14,997 bases of DNA from Candidatus Azambacteria bacterium (GTDB lineage Bacteria > Patescibacteriota > Minisyncoccia > GWC2-36-17 > M10-OD1-4), in contig JACQDS010000059.1 in assembly GCA_016200995.1 (NCBI GenBank), positions 1 to 14,997 of the forward strand, read 5' to 3'. Positions 7,662 to 14,159 of the stretch are shown piece by piece. The notes below the pieces were generated by a model. That model saw only the letters and a list, made by a program, of their open reading frames with translations. It had not been told where the DNA came from and searched no databases. Numbering within the stretch: position 1 is the first letter of the stretch; each line of letters begins with the position of its first letter. The position numbers and the translations under genes were made by a program.

Positions 7662-8906
7662 TTACGGCATAAAAACCCTCAGGGATTTAAGGATCTTGCT
7701 GAAAAACCCTCCTCCGGATGAAGCGCCTTGATAGTTTGCCGGGATGCTCGGTTCGTCAAAACCCATCAAAGCCAATCCGACAGCCGAGGCGTATTCCGGA
7801 TCAGCCACTCTGTCCAAAATACCATCAAGTCCTTCGCCGGGGACACCAATCTGAACAGGCAGCTTGAGCCTGTTTCTCGCCGCTTCAACTATATGAGGAA
7901 GCTTCGCTCCTCCGCCGACAAGCACTATTCCGCCTGGCAAGAGCCCTTGCTTGGAGACCTTCTTCAGCTCCTTTTCCGCAAGTTCAAATATCTCATCAAG
8001 TCTTGCCTCTATGATCTCCGCGATATGTCTTCTTGAAACAGCGCCACCCTTAGCAAGGCCAAAGCCTAGCTCGGCAAGATCTATCATATCCTTTTTATTA
8101 ACGCTCTCCGGATCCGCCGTTCCGTATTCAAGCTTCACTCTCTCGGCGATATCTATCTCCGTCCTTAGGCCTATTGCTATGTCGTTTGTAATATGGTTTG
8201 AACCCACTGGCAAAACGGCAATGTGCGTCATACTACCATCTTCAAAAACAGAAACACCGGTCGTTCCACCGCCGATGTCTATCACCATCACGCCAAGCTC
8301 CTTCTGTCTTTTTGACAAAACAGCTTTTGAAGAAGCAACCGGAGATATTATCAAGTCGTCTATATCAAGCCCGACCGACTCAACCGCCTTTTTTACATTG
8401 TTGATCACCGCCACCGAGCAGTCTATCAAAAGAGCGTTGACCTCAAGCCTGACGCCGCTCATCCCCAAAGGCTCTTTTATCCCGCCCTCGCCGTCAACTA
8501 TGAATTCCTTCGGTATGACATGAACTATCTTTCTGTTTTGCGGGATCGAGATCGCTTCTGTGGTTTGAAGGACTCTCTGCTTATCCTCTTTTGAGATCTC
8601 CTGATCAGCCCTTGAAACGGCAACGACGCCCTTGGAAGATCTTGATGTCATATGCGGGCCGGAAAGATTGGCAAAAACCGATTCAATGGTTTTGCCGGAT
8701 GTCTGTTCGGCTTGAGCGATGGCGTTTCTTATGCTCTCCACCGCCTCGTTTATGTCGGCGATCATTCCTCTTTTCACTCCGGAAGAAGGCGCCTCGCCGA
8801 CGCCGACAACAGAGAGCTTCTCCGCTCCCTTTCTTTTTTGAATGACTACCGCCCTGACCTTCGCAGTGCCGATATCAAGCCCGCAAGTTATGAATTCCTT
8901 TGCCAA
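7662..8906 (-). CDS. ftsA: cell division protein FtsA, actin-like FtsZ anchor
   Basis: This 414-residue actin-family ATPase tethers FtsZ to the membrane and recruits later division proteins. Visible motifs are CGLDIGTAKVRAV (8-20, phosphate 1), MVIDIGGGTTGVSVF (phosphate 2), and GGIVLVGGGAKLPHI (adenosine). The FtsA-specific 1C (SHS2) region lies between the first two. The C-terminal SKILKSLRVFMP forms the usual short amphipathic membrane helix. The start is a TTG at 8904-8906; no in-frame ATG lies between it and the ybeY stop, and the next residues AKEFITCGLDIG fit the family's N-terminus. It follows ybeY by 5 bases with no Shine-Dalgarno, so translation may depend on coupling. Confidence 0.97.
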   Translation of the reverse strand: MAKEFITCGLDIGTAKVRAVVIQKRKGAEKLSVVGVGEAPSSGVKRGMIADINEAVESIRNAIAQAEQTSGKTIESVFANLSGPHMTSRSSKGVVAVSRADQEISKEDKQRVLQTTEAISIPQNRKIVHVIPKEFIVDGEGGIKEPLGMSGVRLEVNALLIDCSVAVINNVKKAVESVGLDIDDLIISPVASSKAVLSKRQKELGVMVIDIGGGTTGVSVFEDGSMTHIAVLPVGSNHITNDIAIGLRTEIDIAERVKLEYGTADPESVNKKDMIDLAELGFGLAKGGAVSRRHIAEIIEARLDEIFELAEKELKKVSKQGLLPGGIVLVGGGAKLPHIVEAARNRLKLPVQIGVPGEGLDGILDRVADPEYASAVGLALMGFDEPSIPANYQGASSGGGFFSKILKSLRVFMP

Positions 8907-8911
8907 TGTAA

Positions 8912-9364
8912 TTAAAATAAAATATTTAAAACTTTTTTTTGAATATTATCCGTCTCTTTGCTTTCTTTCTCCGATCTTTCATGATCTATCCCGAATATAT
9001 GTATCGTGCCATGCGAAGCCAGAAGCGCCAGTTCGCTATCTATGCTTTTTTTCTCTTTTTTCGCCTGCCTTTTTGCGTAAGGCAGAGAGATGACTATCTC
9101 GCCAAGATTCAAAGAAGCATCTTTTAAAATTTTCGGCCGGCGCGACTCTTCAAAGCCAAAAGACAAAACATCCGTTGACCTGTCTTTTTTTCTGAAAGCT
9201 CGGTTGAGCGTTTGCATTTTTTTGTCTCCGACAAAAACAACGCTGACCTCCACGCTTCCCTTCACGCCTAAAATTTTCAAAGTGTTAAAAACTGATCTTT
9301 CTATCAATTTTTTTTTAACACTGCCTTTCGTAAAATTCACTATTCCCAAATCCAATTTCAGCAT
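8912..9364 (-). CDS. ybeY: endoribonuclease/16S rRNA maturation factor YbeY
   Basis: This 150-residue metalloprotein acts in 16S rRNA 3'-end maturation and ribosome quality control. The zinc motif H-x3-H-x5-H is complete (H118, H122, H128 in HGTIHIFGIDH). The upstream blocks TLNRAFRKKDRSTDVLSFGF and NLGEIVIS are family hallmarks. The length is normal. It is the first gene of the division-gene run, with ftsA 5 bases downstream. A promoter with an extended -10 (TGCTATAAT) lies upstream, giving a leader of about 45 nt. No Shine-Dalgarno precedes the ATG. Confidence 0.95.
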   Translation of the reverse strand: MLKLDLGIVNFTKGSVKKKLIERSVFNTLKILGVKGSVEVSVVFVGDKKMQTLNRAFRKKDRSTDVLSFGFEESRRPKILKDASLNLGEIVISLPYAKRQAKKEKKSIDSELALLASHGTIHIFGIDHERSEKESKETDNIQKKVLNILF

Positions 9365-9416
9365 CTTGTTATATTAAAGCAAAACACAAAAGAACTGAGC
9401 CTTGCATTATCCTTTC

Positions 9417-9446
9417 ATTATAGCAATTTAAAGCCGGCTTTTGCAA
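9417..9446 (-). promoter_or_regulatory. promoter of the ybeY-ftsA-ftsZ-nrdJ unit, with spacer palindrome
   Basis: On the minus strand TTGCAA (9441-9446) is followed after 18 bases by TATAAT (9417-9422), extended by TGC upstream. A perfect 12-bp palindrome AAAGCCGGCTTT (9430-9441) fills much of the spacer, where a repressor could sit. Palindrome P copy 2 lies immediately upstream and would separate this promoter from the toxin gene. Confidence 0.6.
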
Positions 9447-9457
9447 GCTGCTTATTA

Positions 9458-9492
9458 AACCCCGCTTGGAGACTCGGTCTCCAAGCGGGGTT
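9458..9492. repeat. palindrome family P, copy 2 (hairpin, probable terminator)
   Basis: Perfect 16-bp arms (AACCCCGCTTGGAGAC at 9458-9473, complement at 9477-9492) close on the loop TCG. It begins 8 bases past the stop of the RelE-like toxin. Against copies 1, 3 and 4 the arm has CGCTTGGAG in place of CACTTGGAG with the matching change in the other arm, so pairing is kept. On the minus strand the stem is followed by TTAATAA, a poor U-tract. Confidence 0.85.
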
Positions 9493-9500
9493 GAGAGATC

Positions 9501-9761
9501 TTATTTGTAGAGTTCGCTATGAGTCCCTATCAAAATAAAAATGACATCGCCATTTTCTCTTTCTTCAAATATGGCTCTATAGTCGCCTGTAATATTTATA
9601 CTTCTCTTATCGTCATATTCGCCTGACAGAGGATGATTATTCAATAACACATTAAATTTATCGCTGTAAAAAACCTCTAACTTTTTGTAAAAAGCATTCT
9701 GCGCCTTTAGCGGCAATTTTGATAATTTCTTAACAAAATTCTTATGAAAAATTATCTGCAT
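9501..9761 (-). CDS. RelE/YafQ-family toxin
   Basis: This 86-residue protein has the YafQ/RelE pattern. The helical N-terminus (FVKKLSKLPLKAQNAFYKKL) is followed by HPLSGEYDDKRSINITGDYRAIF and a C-terminal IGTHSELY. In YafQ-type ribosome-dependent mRNases a histidine in this last block is catalytic, here H81. The antitoxin gene upstream overlaps it by 10 nt. Palindrome P copy 2 follows the stop after 8 bases. The family call is firm; the cleavage target is unknown. Confidence 0.88.
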   Translation of the reverse strand: MQIIFHKNFVKKLSKLPLKAQNAFYKKLEVFYSDKFNVLLNNHPLSGEYDDKRSINITGDYRAIFEERENGDVIFILIGTHSELYK

Positions 9762-10048
9762 GCCTTCTTTGATTCTTTCTTAAGATAGCTAATTGCGCTT
9801 TTTGCATTTTTAAAAGCGGGTGAGATGTTCTTTCCTCTATTTATATCCTCATCAATTTTTTCCAATTCTTTTTCAATTCTTGCATTCAATCTTCCGCCGT
9901 AAGTCAATCCAACTTTAAGATCATCCTCCACAAAAGCTTTTATAGAAAGCTTGAGCACCGAGCTTAAAGTAATACCCTCGGCTTCCGCTTTTTTCATAGC
10001 TGAATCTTTTAATTTTTTATCCAATTTGAACATTATTTGAGAATTCAT
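9752..10048 (-). CDS. RelB/DinJ-like antitoxin
   Basis: This 98-residue protein begins with a short strand and two helices (MFKLDKKLKDSAMKKAEAEG, then ITLSSVLKLSIKAFV). That is the ribbon-helix-helix DNA-binding layout of RelB/DinJ antitoxins. The lysine- and glutamate-rich C-terminal half (about 55-98) is the expected toxin-binding part. It overlaps the toxin gene by 10 nt. A promoter with GTATATAC repeats precedes it, consistent with autorepression. No Shine-Dalgarno is present. Confidence 0.82.
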   Translation of the reverse strand: MNSQIMFKLDKKLKDSAMKKAEAEGITLSSVLKLSIKAFVEDDLKVGLTYGGRLNARIEKELEKIDEDINRGKNISPAFKNAKSAISYLKKESKKACR

Positions 10049-10071
10049 ATCATTTTATCAATAATAGTTAG

Positions 10072-10108
10072 TATATATATTGTATATAAAAAGTATATAC
10101 TTTGTCAA
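10072..10108 (-). promoter_or_regulatory. promoter and candidate operator of the RelB/RelE pair
   Basis: On the minus strand a consensus TTGACA (10103-10108) precedes TACAAT (10079-10084) by 18 bases. The spacer holds the palindrome AGTATATACT (10092-10101), and further TATATAC repeats extend past the -10. This looks like the operator for an RHH antitoxin (inference). Confidence 0.6.
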
Positions 10109-10126
10109 TACGTAAAAACATACGCC

Positions 10127-10161
10127 AACACCACTTGGAGACTAAGTCTCCAAGTGGTGTT
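10127..10161. repeat. palindrome family P, copy 3 (hairpin at operon end)
   Basis: Arms of 17 bp (AACACCACTTGGAGACT at 10127-10143, complement at 10145-10161) flank a single central A; in RNA the loop would be at least 3 nt. It lies past the stop of yqeY, the last gene of the lepB operon. A T-run (TTT GG TTTTT) follows on the plus strand, whereas the operon reads on the minus strand, where the stem is followed by GGCGTATG. The terminator-like polarity is therefore the wrong way round for the gene it follows. Confidence 0.85.
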
Positions 10162-10178
10162 TTTGGTTTTTAGAGATA

Positions 10179-10628
10179 TTACTTTGAGAGAGTTTCTTTG
10201 ACTATGTTTGCGACCAAAGAGCCATCCGCTTTACCTTTGACTTTCGGCTTTAAGTTCGCCATCACTTTTCCCAAGTCCGGCAAACCGGAAGCTCCTGTTT
10301 CCGCTATGGCTCTTTCCACTGTTTTTCTGATCTCTTCCTCGGAAAGCTGAGCGGGAAGATATTTCATCAAGACGCCAATCTCCGCCTGTTCACTTTCCGC
10401 TAAGTCGTTTCTGCCGGCATCGGAGTATTGCCTGATGGAGTCCTTCCTCTTTTTTACCTCATAGTTAATAAGGTCTATTGTCTGCTCTTCCGAAAGCTCA
10501 GACCCCTTATTGTCTATCTCTTTGTTTTTAATTTCGGACTTGAGCATCGCCAAAACAGACTTTGCTACCGCATCGCCGGCTTTAAACGCCTCTTTAAAAT
10601 CCGAATTAACTGCCTCTTTTATATTCAT
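10179..10628 (-). CDS. yqeY: YqeY/GatB-tail-like protein
   Basis: This 149-residue protein matches the YqeY family, which resembles the C-terminal tRNA-binding domain of the GatB amidotransferase subunit. It shows KSEIKNKEID, YEVKKRKDSIRQYSDAGRNDL, YLPAQLSEEEI, and DLGKVMANLKPKVKGKADG near the C-terminus. Its exact biochemical role is not established; an interaction with tRNA is suggested by the fold. It overlaps the rpsU 3' end by 23 nt, and rpsU-yqeY adjacency is common in bacteria. No Shine-Dalgarno is well placed, so translation probably depends on coupling to rpsU. Confidence 0.92.
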   Translation of the reverse strand: MNIKEAVNSDFKEAFKAGDAVAKSVLAMLKSEIKNKEIDNKGSELSEEQTIDLINYEVKKRKDSIRQYSDAGRNDLAESEQAEIGVLMKYLPAQLSEEEIRKTVERAIAETGASGLPDLGKVMANLKPKVKGKADGSLVANIVKETLSK

Positions 10629-10845
10629 TTTCGGTTATTTTACCTAATTTATAAAGCATCTCTTTCTCTGAAGCTATCTTTGATCTTCTTATCGCCGCTT
10701 CTTTGACTTTTCTTTTTGATTTTTTCGGCTCAAGATATCTGTACTTTCTAGCTTTAACCAAAACATGACTCTGCTGAACCTTTCTTGAAAATCTTCTCAA
10801 AAAAGCTCCCACTGATTCTTTGTCTCTTCTTCTTGCTTCTATCAT
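10606..10845 (-). CDS. rpsU: ribosomal protein bS21
   Basis: This 79-residue, strongly basic protein matches bS21: SVGAFLRRFSRKVQQSHVLVKARKYRYLEPKKSKR is the core, followed by a further basic helix. bS21 sits near the 3' end of 16S rRNA and the anti-Shine-Dalgarno. The protein is somewhat longer at the C-terminus than the roughly 70-residue E. coli form. The start overlaps the HIT gene by 4 nt (ATGA), and the 3' end overlaps yqeY. It has a strong Shine-Dalgarno (GGAGGTG, listed separately), unlike nearly every other gene here. Confidence 0.93.
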   Translation of the reverse strand: MIEARRRDKESVGAFLRRFSRKVQQSHVLVKARKYRYLEPKKSKRKVKEAAIRRSKIASEKEMLYKLGKITENEYKRGS

Positions 10846-11183
10846 TCTCTTGGCACCTCCCTTCTGTCGCCGGCCAAGATGTGCATATGGAGATGATCTA
10901 TCTCCTGCCCGCCGTCTCTGCCCACATTCACAAGGAGTCTATATCTCCCTGAAACTCCGAGCTTTTCGGCCGCATCTTTGACCGTCAAAAACATATCACC
11001 CAAAACAGCTTTGTCGCGCTCTGTTATGTGATCCACAGAAGCTATATGCTCCTTTGGCACGACAAGAACGTGAACATCAGCCTTTGGATGAATGTCTTTA
11101 AAAACCAAAAATTTGCCGTTTTCAAAAACAACGGTTGAACTCACCTCGCCTTTTACGATTTTACAAAATAAACAATCTGTCAT
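10842..11183 (-). CDS. HIT-family nucleotide hydrolase (HINT-like)
   Basis: This 113-residue protein carries the histidine triad HLHMHIL (H97, H99, H101), with H99 as the expected nucleophile. The N-terminal CLFCKIVKGE, the KDIHPKADVHVLVVPKEHI block and the length place it in the HINT/PKCI branch. These enzymes hydrolyse AMP-lysine or aminoacyl-adenylate-like substrates. Its position between hisS and rpsU, with 4-nt overlaps on both sides, suggests co-translation with translation genes. Clearing of aminoacyl-adenylates is a possible role (inference). AAAGGA lies 7 bases before the ATG. Confidence 0.94.
   Translation of the reverse strand: MTDCLFCKIVKGEVSSTVVFENGKFLVFKDIHPKADVHVLVVPKEHIASVDHITERDKAVLGDMFLTVKDAAEKLGVSGRYRLLVNVGRDGGQEIDHLHMHILAGDRREVPRE
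10854..10860 (-). promoter_or_regulatory. strong Shine-Dalgarno of rpsU
   Basis: GGAGGTG on the minus strand, 8 bases before the rpsU ATG, gives seven consecutive pairs with the usual 16S anti-Shine-Dalgarno. It lies inside the last codons of the HIT gene (REVPRE). It is the only consensus Shine-Dalgarno at proper spacing among the starts I inspected. The HIT gene has a weaker AAAGGA. Confidence 0.75.
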
Positions 11184-12496
11184 TTTTTGATCCTTTCTTT
11201 TATCGTCTTAACTATCTTCTCAATGGGTATGTTCTCCTGCGCTCCCGACTCCATATCCCTCATTATGACATCTCCGTCTATCGCCTCTTTCTGGCCGATG
11301 ATCAAAGCCATCTTGGCGCCGAATTTGTCGGCTATGCGGAGCTGTGAGGATAGGCTATTTCTACCAAAAGATTCCAAAACATGCAAGCCGGCGTCGGAAA
11401 GCTCGTCAAAAAGCTTAACGCATTTTTTCTTTCCCAAGTCTCCAACCTGAACCAAAAAGACTTGCGGTTTTGAGTGATCCGAGACTTTGATCCCCTGTTT
11501 TTTCATCACCCCTATCACTCTTTCCATTCCCAAAGCGGCTCCGACCGCCGGCGTGCTTTTCCCGCCGACCATCTTTATCAAGTCGTCAAATCTTCCGCCT
11601 CCGCCGATAGCCAATTTTGACTTTTTATGCGTCTTCTCGCTTCCACCTTCCAAATGCTCATCCTCTAAAAATACCTCAAAAACGGTTTTTGTGTAATAAT
11701 CCAAACCTCTTACCATATGCGGATTTAAGGAATATGGTACGGCAAGCTCATCTAAAAATTCCAAGACAAGCTTAAAGTGATCGTGGCACTCCTTGCAGAG
11801 ATTATCCACCAAAGAAGGCGCGTTGGCTTTTATCGGCTGGCATTTTTCCTCTTTGCAGTCAAGAAGCCTGAGCGGATTCAGCTTTGCTCTTTTTTTGCAG
11901 TCCGCGCAAACGCCTCTCAACCTCGGCTTGTAATATCTTAAAAGCTGGGTCCTGTAGCTTGCCCGGCATTGCTTGCAGCCTATGCTATTGACCTCAACAT
12001 TCAGATTTTTAAGTCCAAGTTGAGCGCAAAACTTCAAAAAGACATTTATTATTTGGGCATCATATACCGGGTCCTGATCCCCTAAGATTTCAAAACCGAC
12101 CTGGTGAAACTGCCTGTATCTTCCGGATTGCGGTTGTTCGTATCTGAACATCGGCCCGATATAGCTTAATTTTACAGGCTGCGACAAGTTTATCATTCCG
12201 TTCTCAACATAAGACCTTGCAATACTTGCCGTCCCTTCCGGTCTCAAGGCCAGCGTATCTTTGCCCTTGCTTTTAAAAACATACATCTGCCTTTCTATTA
12301 TATCGGTCGTTTCGCCGACCGTAGCTTCATAGAGATCCGCATCTTCAAAGATAGGCGTGTCTATCCTGCCAAAACCATAATGCATTGAAACATTTTTAAA
12401 CACCTCTCTCACCTTCTCCCAATACTTCTGCTCGCTTGGCAGGATATCAAAAGTTCCCTTTGGCGTCTGAAATGATTGTTTCTTGGTTCTTGCCAT
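11180..12496 (-). CDS. hisS: histidyl-tRNA synthetase
   Basis: This 438-residue class II synthetase charges tRNA-His. Motif 2 is FRYEQPQSGRYRQFHQVGFE (117-136). The histidine-A block VRGLDYYTKTVFE (262-274) and ALRPEGTASIAR (83-94) are diagnostic. Motif 3 lies near AVGAALGMERV, and the C-terminal anticodon-binding domain begins around residue 340. Between the catalytic halves, four cysteine pairs (C174/C177, C197/C200, C214/C219, C234/C237) suggest a metal-binding insertion, as in a subset of bacterial HisRS. The stop overlaps the HIT start by 4 nt, and lepB ends 6 bases upstream. Confidence 0.97.
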   Translation of the reverse strand: MARTKKQSFQTPKGTFDILPSEQKYWEKVREVFKNVSMHYGFGRIDTPIFEDADLYEATVGETTDIIERQMYVFKSKGKDTLALRPEGTASIARSYVENGMINLSQPVKLSYIGPMFRYEQPQSGRYRQFHQVGFEILGDQDPVYDAQIINVFLKFCAQLGLKNLNVEVNSIGCKQCRASYRTQLLRYYKPRLRGVCADCKKRAKLNPLRLLDCKEEKCQPIKANAPSLVDNLCKECHDHFKLVLEFLDELAVPYSLNPHMVRGLDYYTKTVFEVFLEDEHLEGGSEKTHKKSKLAIGGGGRFDDLIKMVGGKSTPAVGAALGMERVIGVMKKQGIKVSDHSKPQVFLVQVGDLGKKKCVKLFDELSDAGLHVLESFGRNSLSSQLRIADKFGAKMALIIGQKEAIDGDVIMRDMESGAQENIPIEKIVKTIKERIKK

Positions 12497-12502
12497 ATTT
12501 TT

Positions 12503-13045
12503 TTACTTAAAAATGCTAAATTCGTTAAACGGAAATACTCTCACGACAACCCTACCAACAATAAACTCATTTTTGAGCGCGCCCCATCTTCTGGAATCGG
12601 AAGAAGCGCCTCTATTGTCGCCAAGAACAAAGTATTCATTGTAGCCGAGCTTTACCTCTCCGCCACCGAAAGTTTCATTGGGACTTGCAAGATATTTTTC
12701 ATCCAAAGAAAATCCGTTTGGATTGTCTTTGTTTTTTATGACGATCCTGCCGTCTTTAAACCCTACTATCTCCCCGGGCAAGCCGACTATTCTTTTAATA
12801 TAGTATTGTTTGGTATCGTAAGGATATTTAAAAACAACAACATCTCCTCTTGCCGGCTCGCCAACTCTGTAAGAGACCTCGTCTATTATAAGATAATCGC
12901 CGTTCTCAAAAGAAGGCTCCATAGAAGCGCCGAGCACGAAAAACGGCTGAACAACATAGTATCTTAAAGGCAATATGATAGCCAGCGATATCAGCACCAG
13001 CTTTGCGGTCTCCCACAAAAATGAAAATATTTTTTTAAAATCCAT
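12503..13045 (-). CDS. lepB: signal peptidase I
   Basis: This 180-residue membrane protease removes signal peptides from exported proteins. An N-terminal helix (about 14-36) anchors it. The catalytic serine lies in GASMEPSF (S41) and the general-base lysine in YYIKRIVGLPGE (K84). Box E is VLGDNRGASSDSRRWG. The length fits the single-anchor Gram-positive type. It is the first gene of lepB-hisS-HIT-rpsU-yqeY. Its extended -10 (TGGTAGAAT) ends 8 bases before the ATG, so the message would have almost no leader. Confidence 0.96.
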   Translation of the reverse strand: MDFKKIFSFLWETAKLVLISLAIILPLRYYVVQPFFVLGASMEPSFENGDYLIIDEVSYRVGEPARGDVVVFKYPYDTKQYYIKRIVGLPGEIVGFKDGRIVIKNKDNPNGFSLDEKYLASPNETFGGGEVKLGYNEYFVLGDNRGASSDSRRWGALKNEFIVGRVVVRVFPFNEFSIFK

Positions 13046-13053
13046 AATGGTTT

Positions 13054-13082
13054 ATTCTACCATAAAAAATGATATATTACAA
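13054..13082 (-). promoter_or_regulatory. lepB operon promoter (divergent pair, left half)
   Basis: On the minus strand TTGTAA (13077-13082) is followed after 17 bases by TAGAAT (13054-13059), extended by TATGG. The predicted start is at or within a few bases of the lepB ATG. The -35 uses the same six positions as that of the LCP gene on the other strand. Confidence 0.6.
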
Positions 13083-13104
13083 GATACGACCTGTATGGTA
13101 TTAT
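13077..13104 (+). promoter_or_regulatory. LCP-pth promoter (divergent pair, right half)
   Basis: TTACAA (13077-13082) and TATTAT (13099-13104), extended by TATGG, are 16 bases apart. Six bases later comes the ATG at 13111, so the transcript should start at or very near the start codon. This supports 13111, not 13069, as the real start of the LCP gene. Confidence 0.6.
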
Positions 13105-13110
13105 ATTTGC

Positions 13111-14151
13111 ATGGATGAATACAATGACGACAAATTAAAAACGGCTCTCTTACCTAGCTATCTTTTGTGGTTGGCAAGAATTTTTGGCGTTTTGTTTTTC
13201 TCATCTTTTGTCTTTTTTGCAAATGCCACCGAGCTTGCCAAACCGCCACAAACCTCGCTTGGCGCGGCGACAGCCGTGAAAACCGCCTTTTCATTCCTGA
13301 CGCAAAGCGAAGAGAGCATCAAAGGCGAAGATCGCGACAGGGTCAACATTCTTTTTCTCGGGATGCCGGGTGGCAAAAACAGCGCGCCGTTTTTGACCGA
13401 CTCTATCATCCTCGCAAGCATCAAGCCGAGCACAAACCAGCTTGCCCTGCTTTCAATACCAAGAGATCTTTTGGTTTATCTTGAAAAAGAAAAAAGATAC
13501 GCAAAGATAAACTCTCTTTTTATAATGAATGAAAAAAATCCGGAATTGATAGAAAGCGAGATCAAAAAGATCACTGGCCAAGGGGTGGATTATTATGTTG
13601 CTTTGGATATGAGCGCGGTTGAAAAGGTCGTTGACGCGCTTGGCGGATTGAATGTTTTTGTGCCGCAAAATATTTACGATGCGAGCTTCCCAACCGACAG
13701 CTTTGGCACGGAGGTTTTTGAGGTCAAGCAAGGCTGGCGATACTTTGACGGCAAGACCGTCCAGAAATATTTGAGGACAAGGCATTCCTCAGGAGGGGAT
13801 TTTGCAAGAATGGATCAACAGCAGGCTGTTATTGAAGCTTTGAGAAAAAAACTTTTTGGCTTAAATCTATTCTTGGATATGCCGACCTTGCTTTCGCTTT
13901 ACAGCGCGGTTGCGGCAAGCCTCCAAACTGACATCTCCGACCGAGAAATAAAAAGTCTTTATTCTCTTATAAAAAACATAAGTTATGATAAAATAGTAAA
14001 CAAGGTTTTAAATGGGGGGTCTTCCGATTCGCTCTTAGTCTCCGGAACATTTTCTTTTGGCGGTCAAGGTGGCTTTATCTTAAAGCCGAAAGCCGGAGAC
14101 TTTGACTATTCGGAGATCCAATATTTGACAAGCAGTATTTTTTATAAATAA
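13111..14151 (+). CDS. LytR-CpsA-Psr (LCP) family protein
   Basis: LCP enzymes transfer undecaprenyl-linked glycopolymers to the cell wall or to proteins on the outer face of the membrane. Starting at 13111 the protein has 346 residues: a short cytoplasmic tail, one membrane helix (about 16-37), and an outer LCP domain. Motifs are FLTDSIILASI (94-104), LLSIPRDL (113-120), GGLNVFVP (178-185) and YLRTRHSSGGDFARMDQQQ (220-238). In the last block most relatives read RQQ where this has QQQ, so one of the conserved phosphate-binding arginines is replaced. An upstream ATG at 13069 extends the frame by 14 residues but would lie across the promoter. The gene precedes pth by 8 bases, and both probably share one message. 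Confidence 0.9.
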   Translation: MDEYNDDKLKTALLPSYLLWLARIFGVLFFSSFVFFANATELAKPPQTSLGAATAVKTAFSFLTQSEESIKGEDRDRVNILFLGMPGGKNSAPFLTDSIILASIKPSTNQLALLSIPRDLLVYLEKEKRYAKINSLFIMNEKNPELIESEIKKITGQGVDYYVALDMSAVEKVVDALGGLNVFVPQNIYDASFPTDSFGTEVFEVKQGWRYFDGKTVQKYLRTRHSSGGDFARMDQQQAVIEALRKKLFGLNLFLDMPTLLSLYSAVAASLQTDISDREIKSLYSLIKNISYDKIVNKVLNGGSSDSLLVSGTFSFGGQGGFILKPKAGDFDYSEIQYLTSSIFYK

Positions 14152-14159
14152 CAAACAAT

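Noticed and set aside
7951..8523. 190-codon open frame on the plus strand, antisense to ftsA
   Set aside because: It mirrors the ftsA coding frame, shows low-complexity Ser/Pro/Thr composition and no recognisable motif. ftsA is certain.
12476..12967. 163-codon plus-strand frame over lepB
   Set aside because: It lies antisense to a signal peptidase with an intact catalytic dyad and has no motif of its own.
13069..13110. Upstream ATG giving the LCP protein 14 extra residues
   Set aside because: The extension spans the -35, spacer and -10 of the best promoter, and MIYYKIRPVWYYIC does not look like an LCP N-terminus. The ATG at 13111 is preferred.
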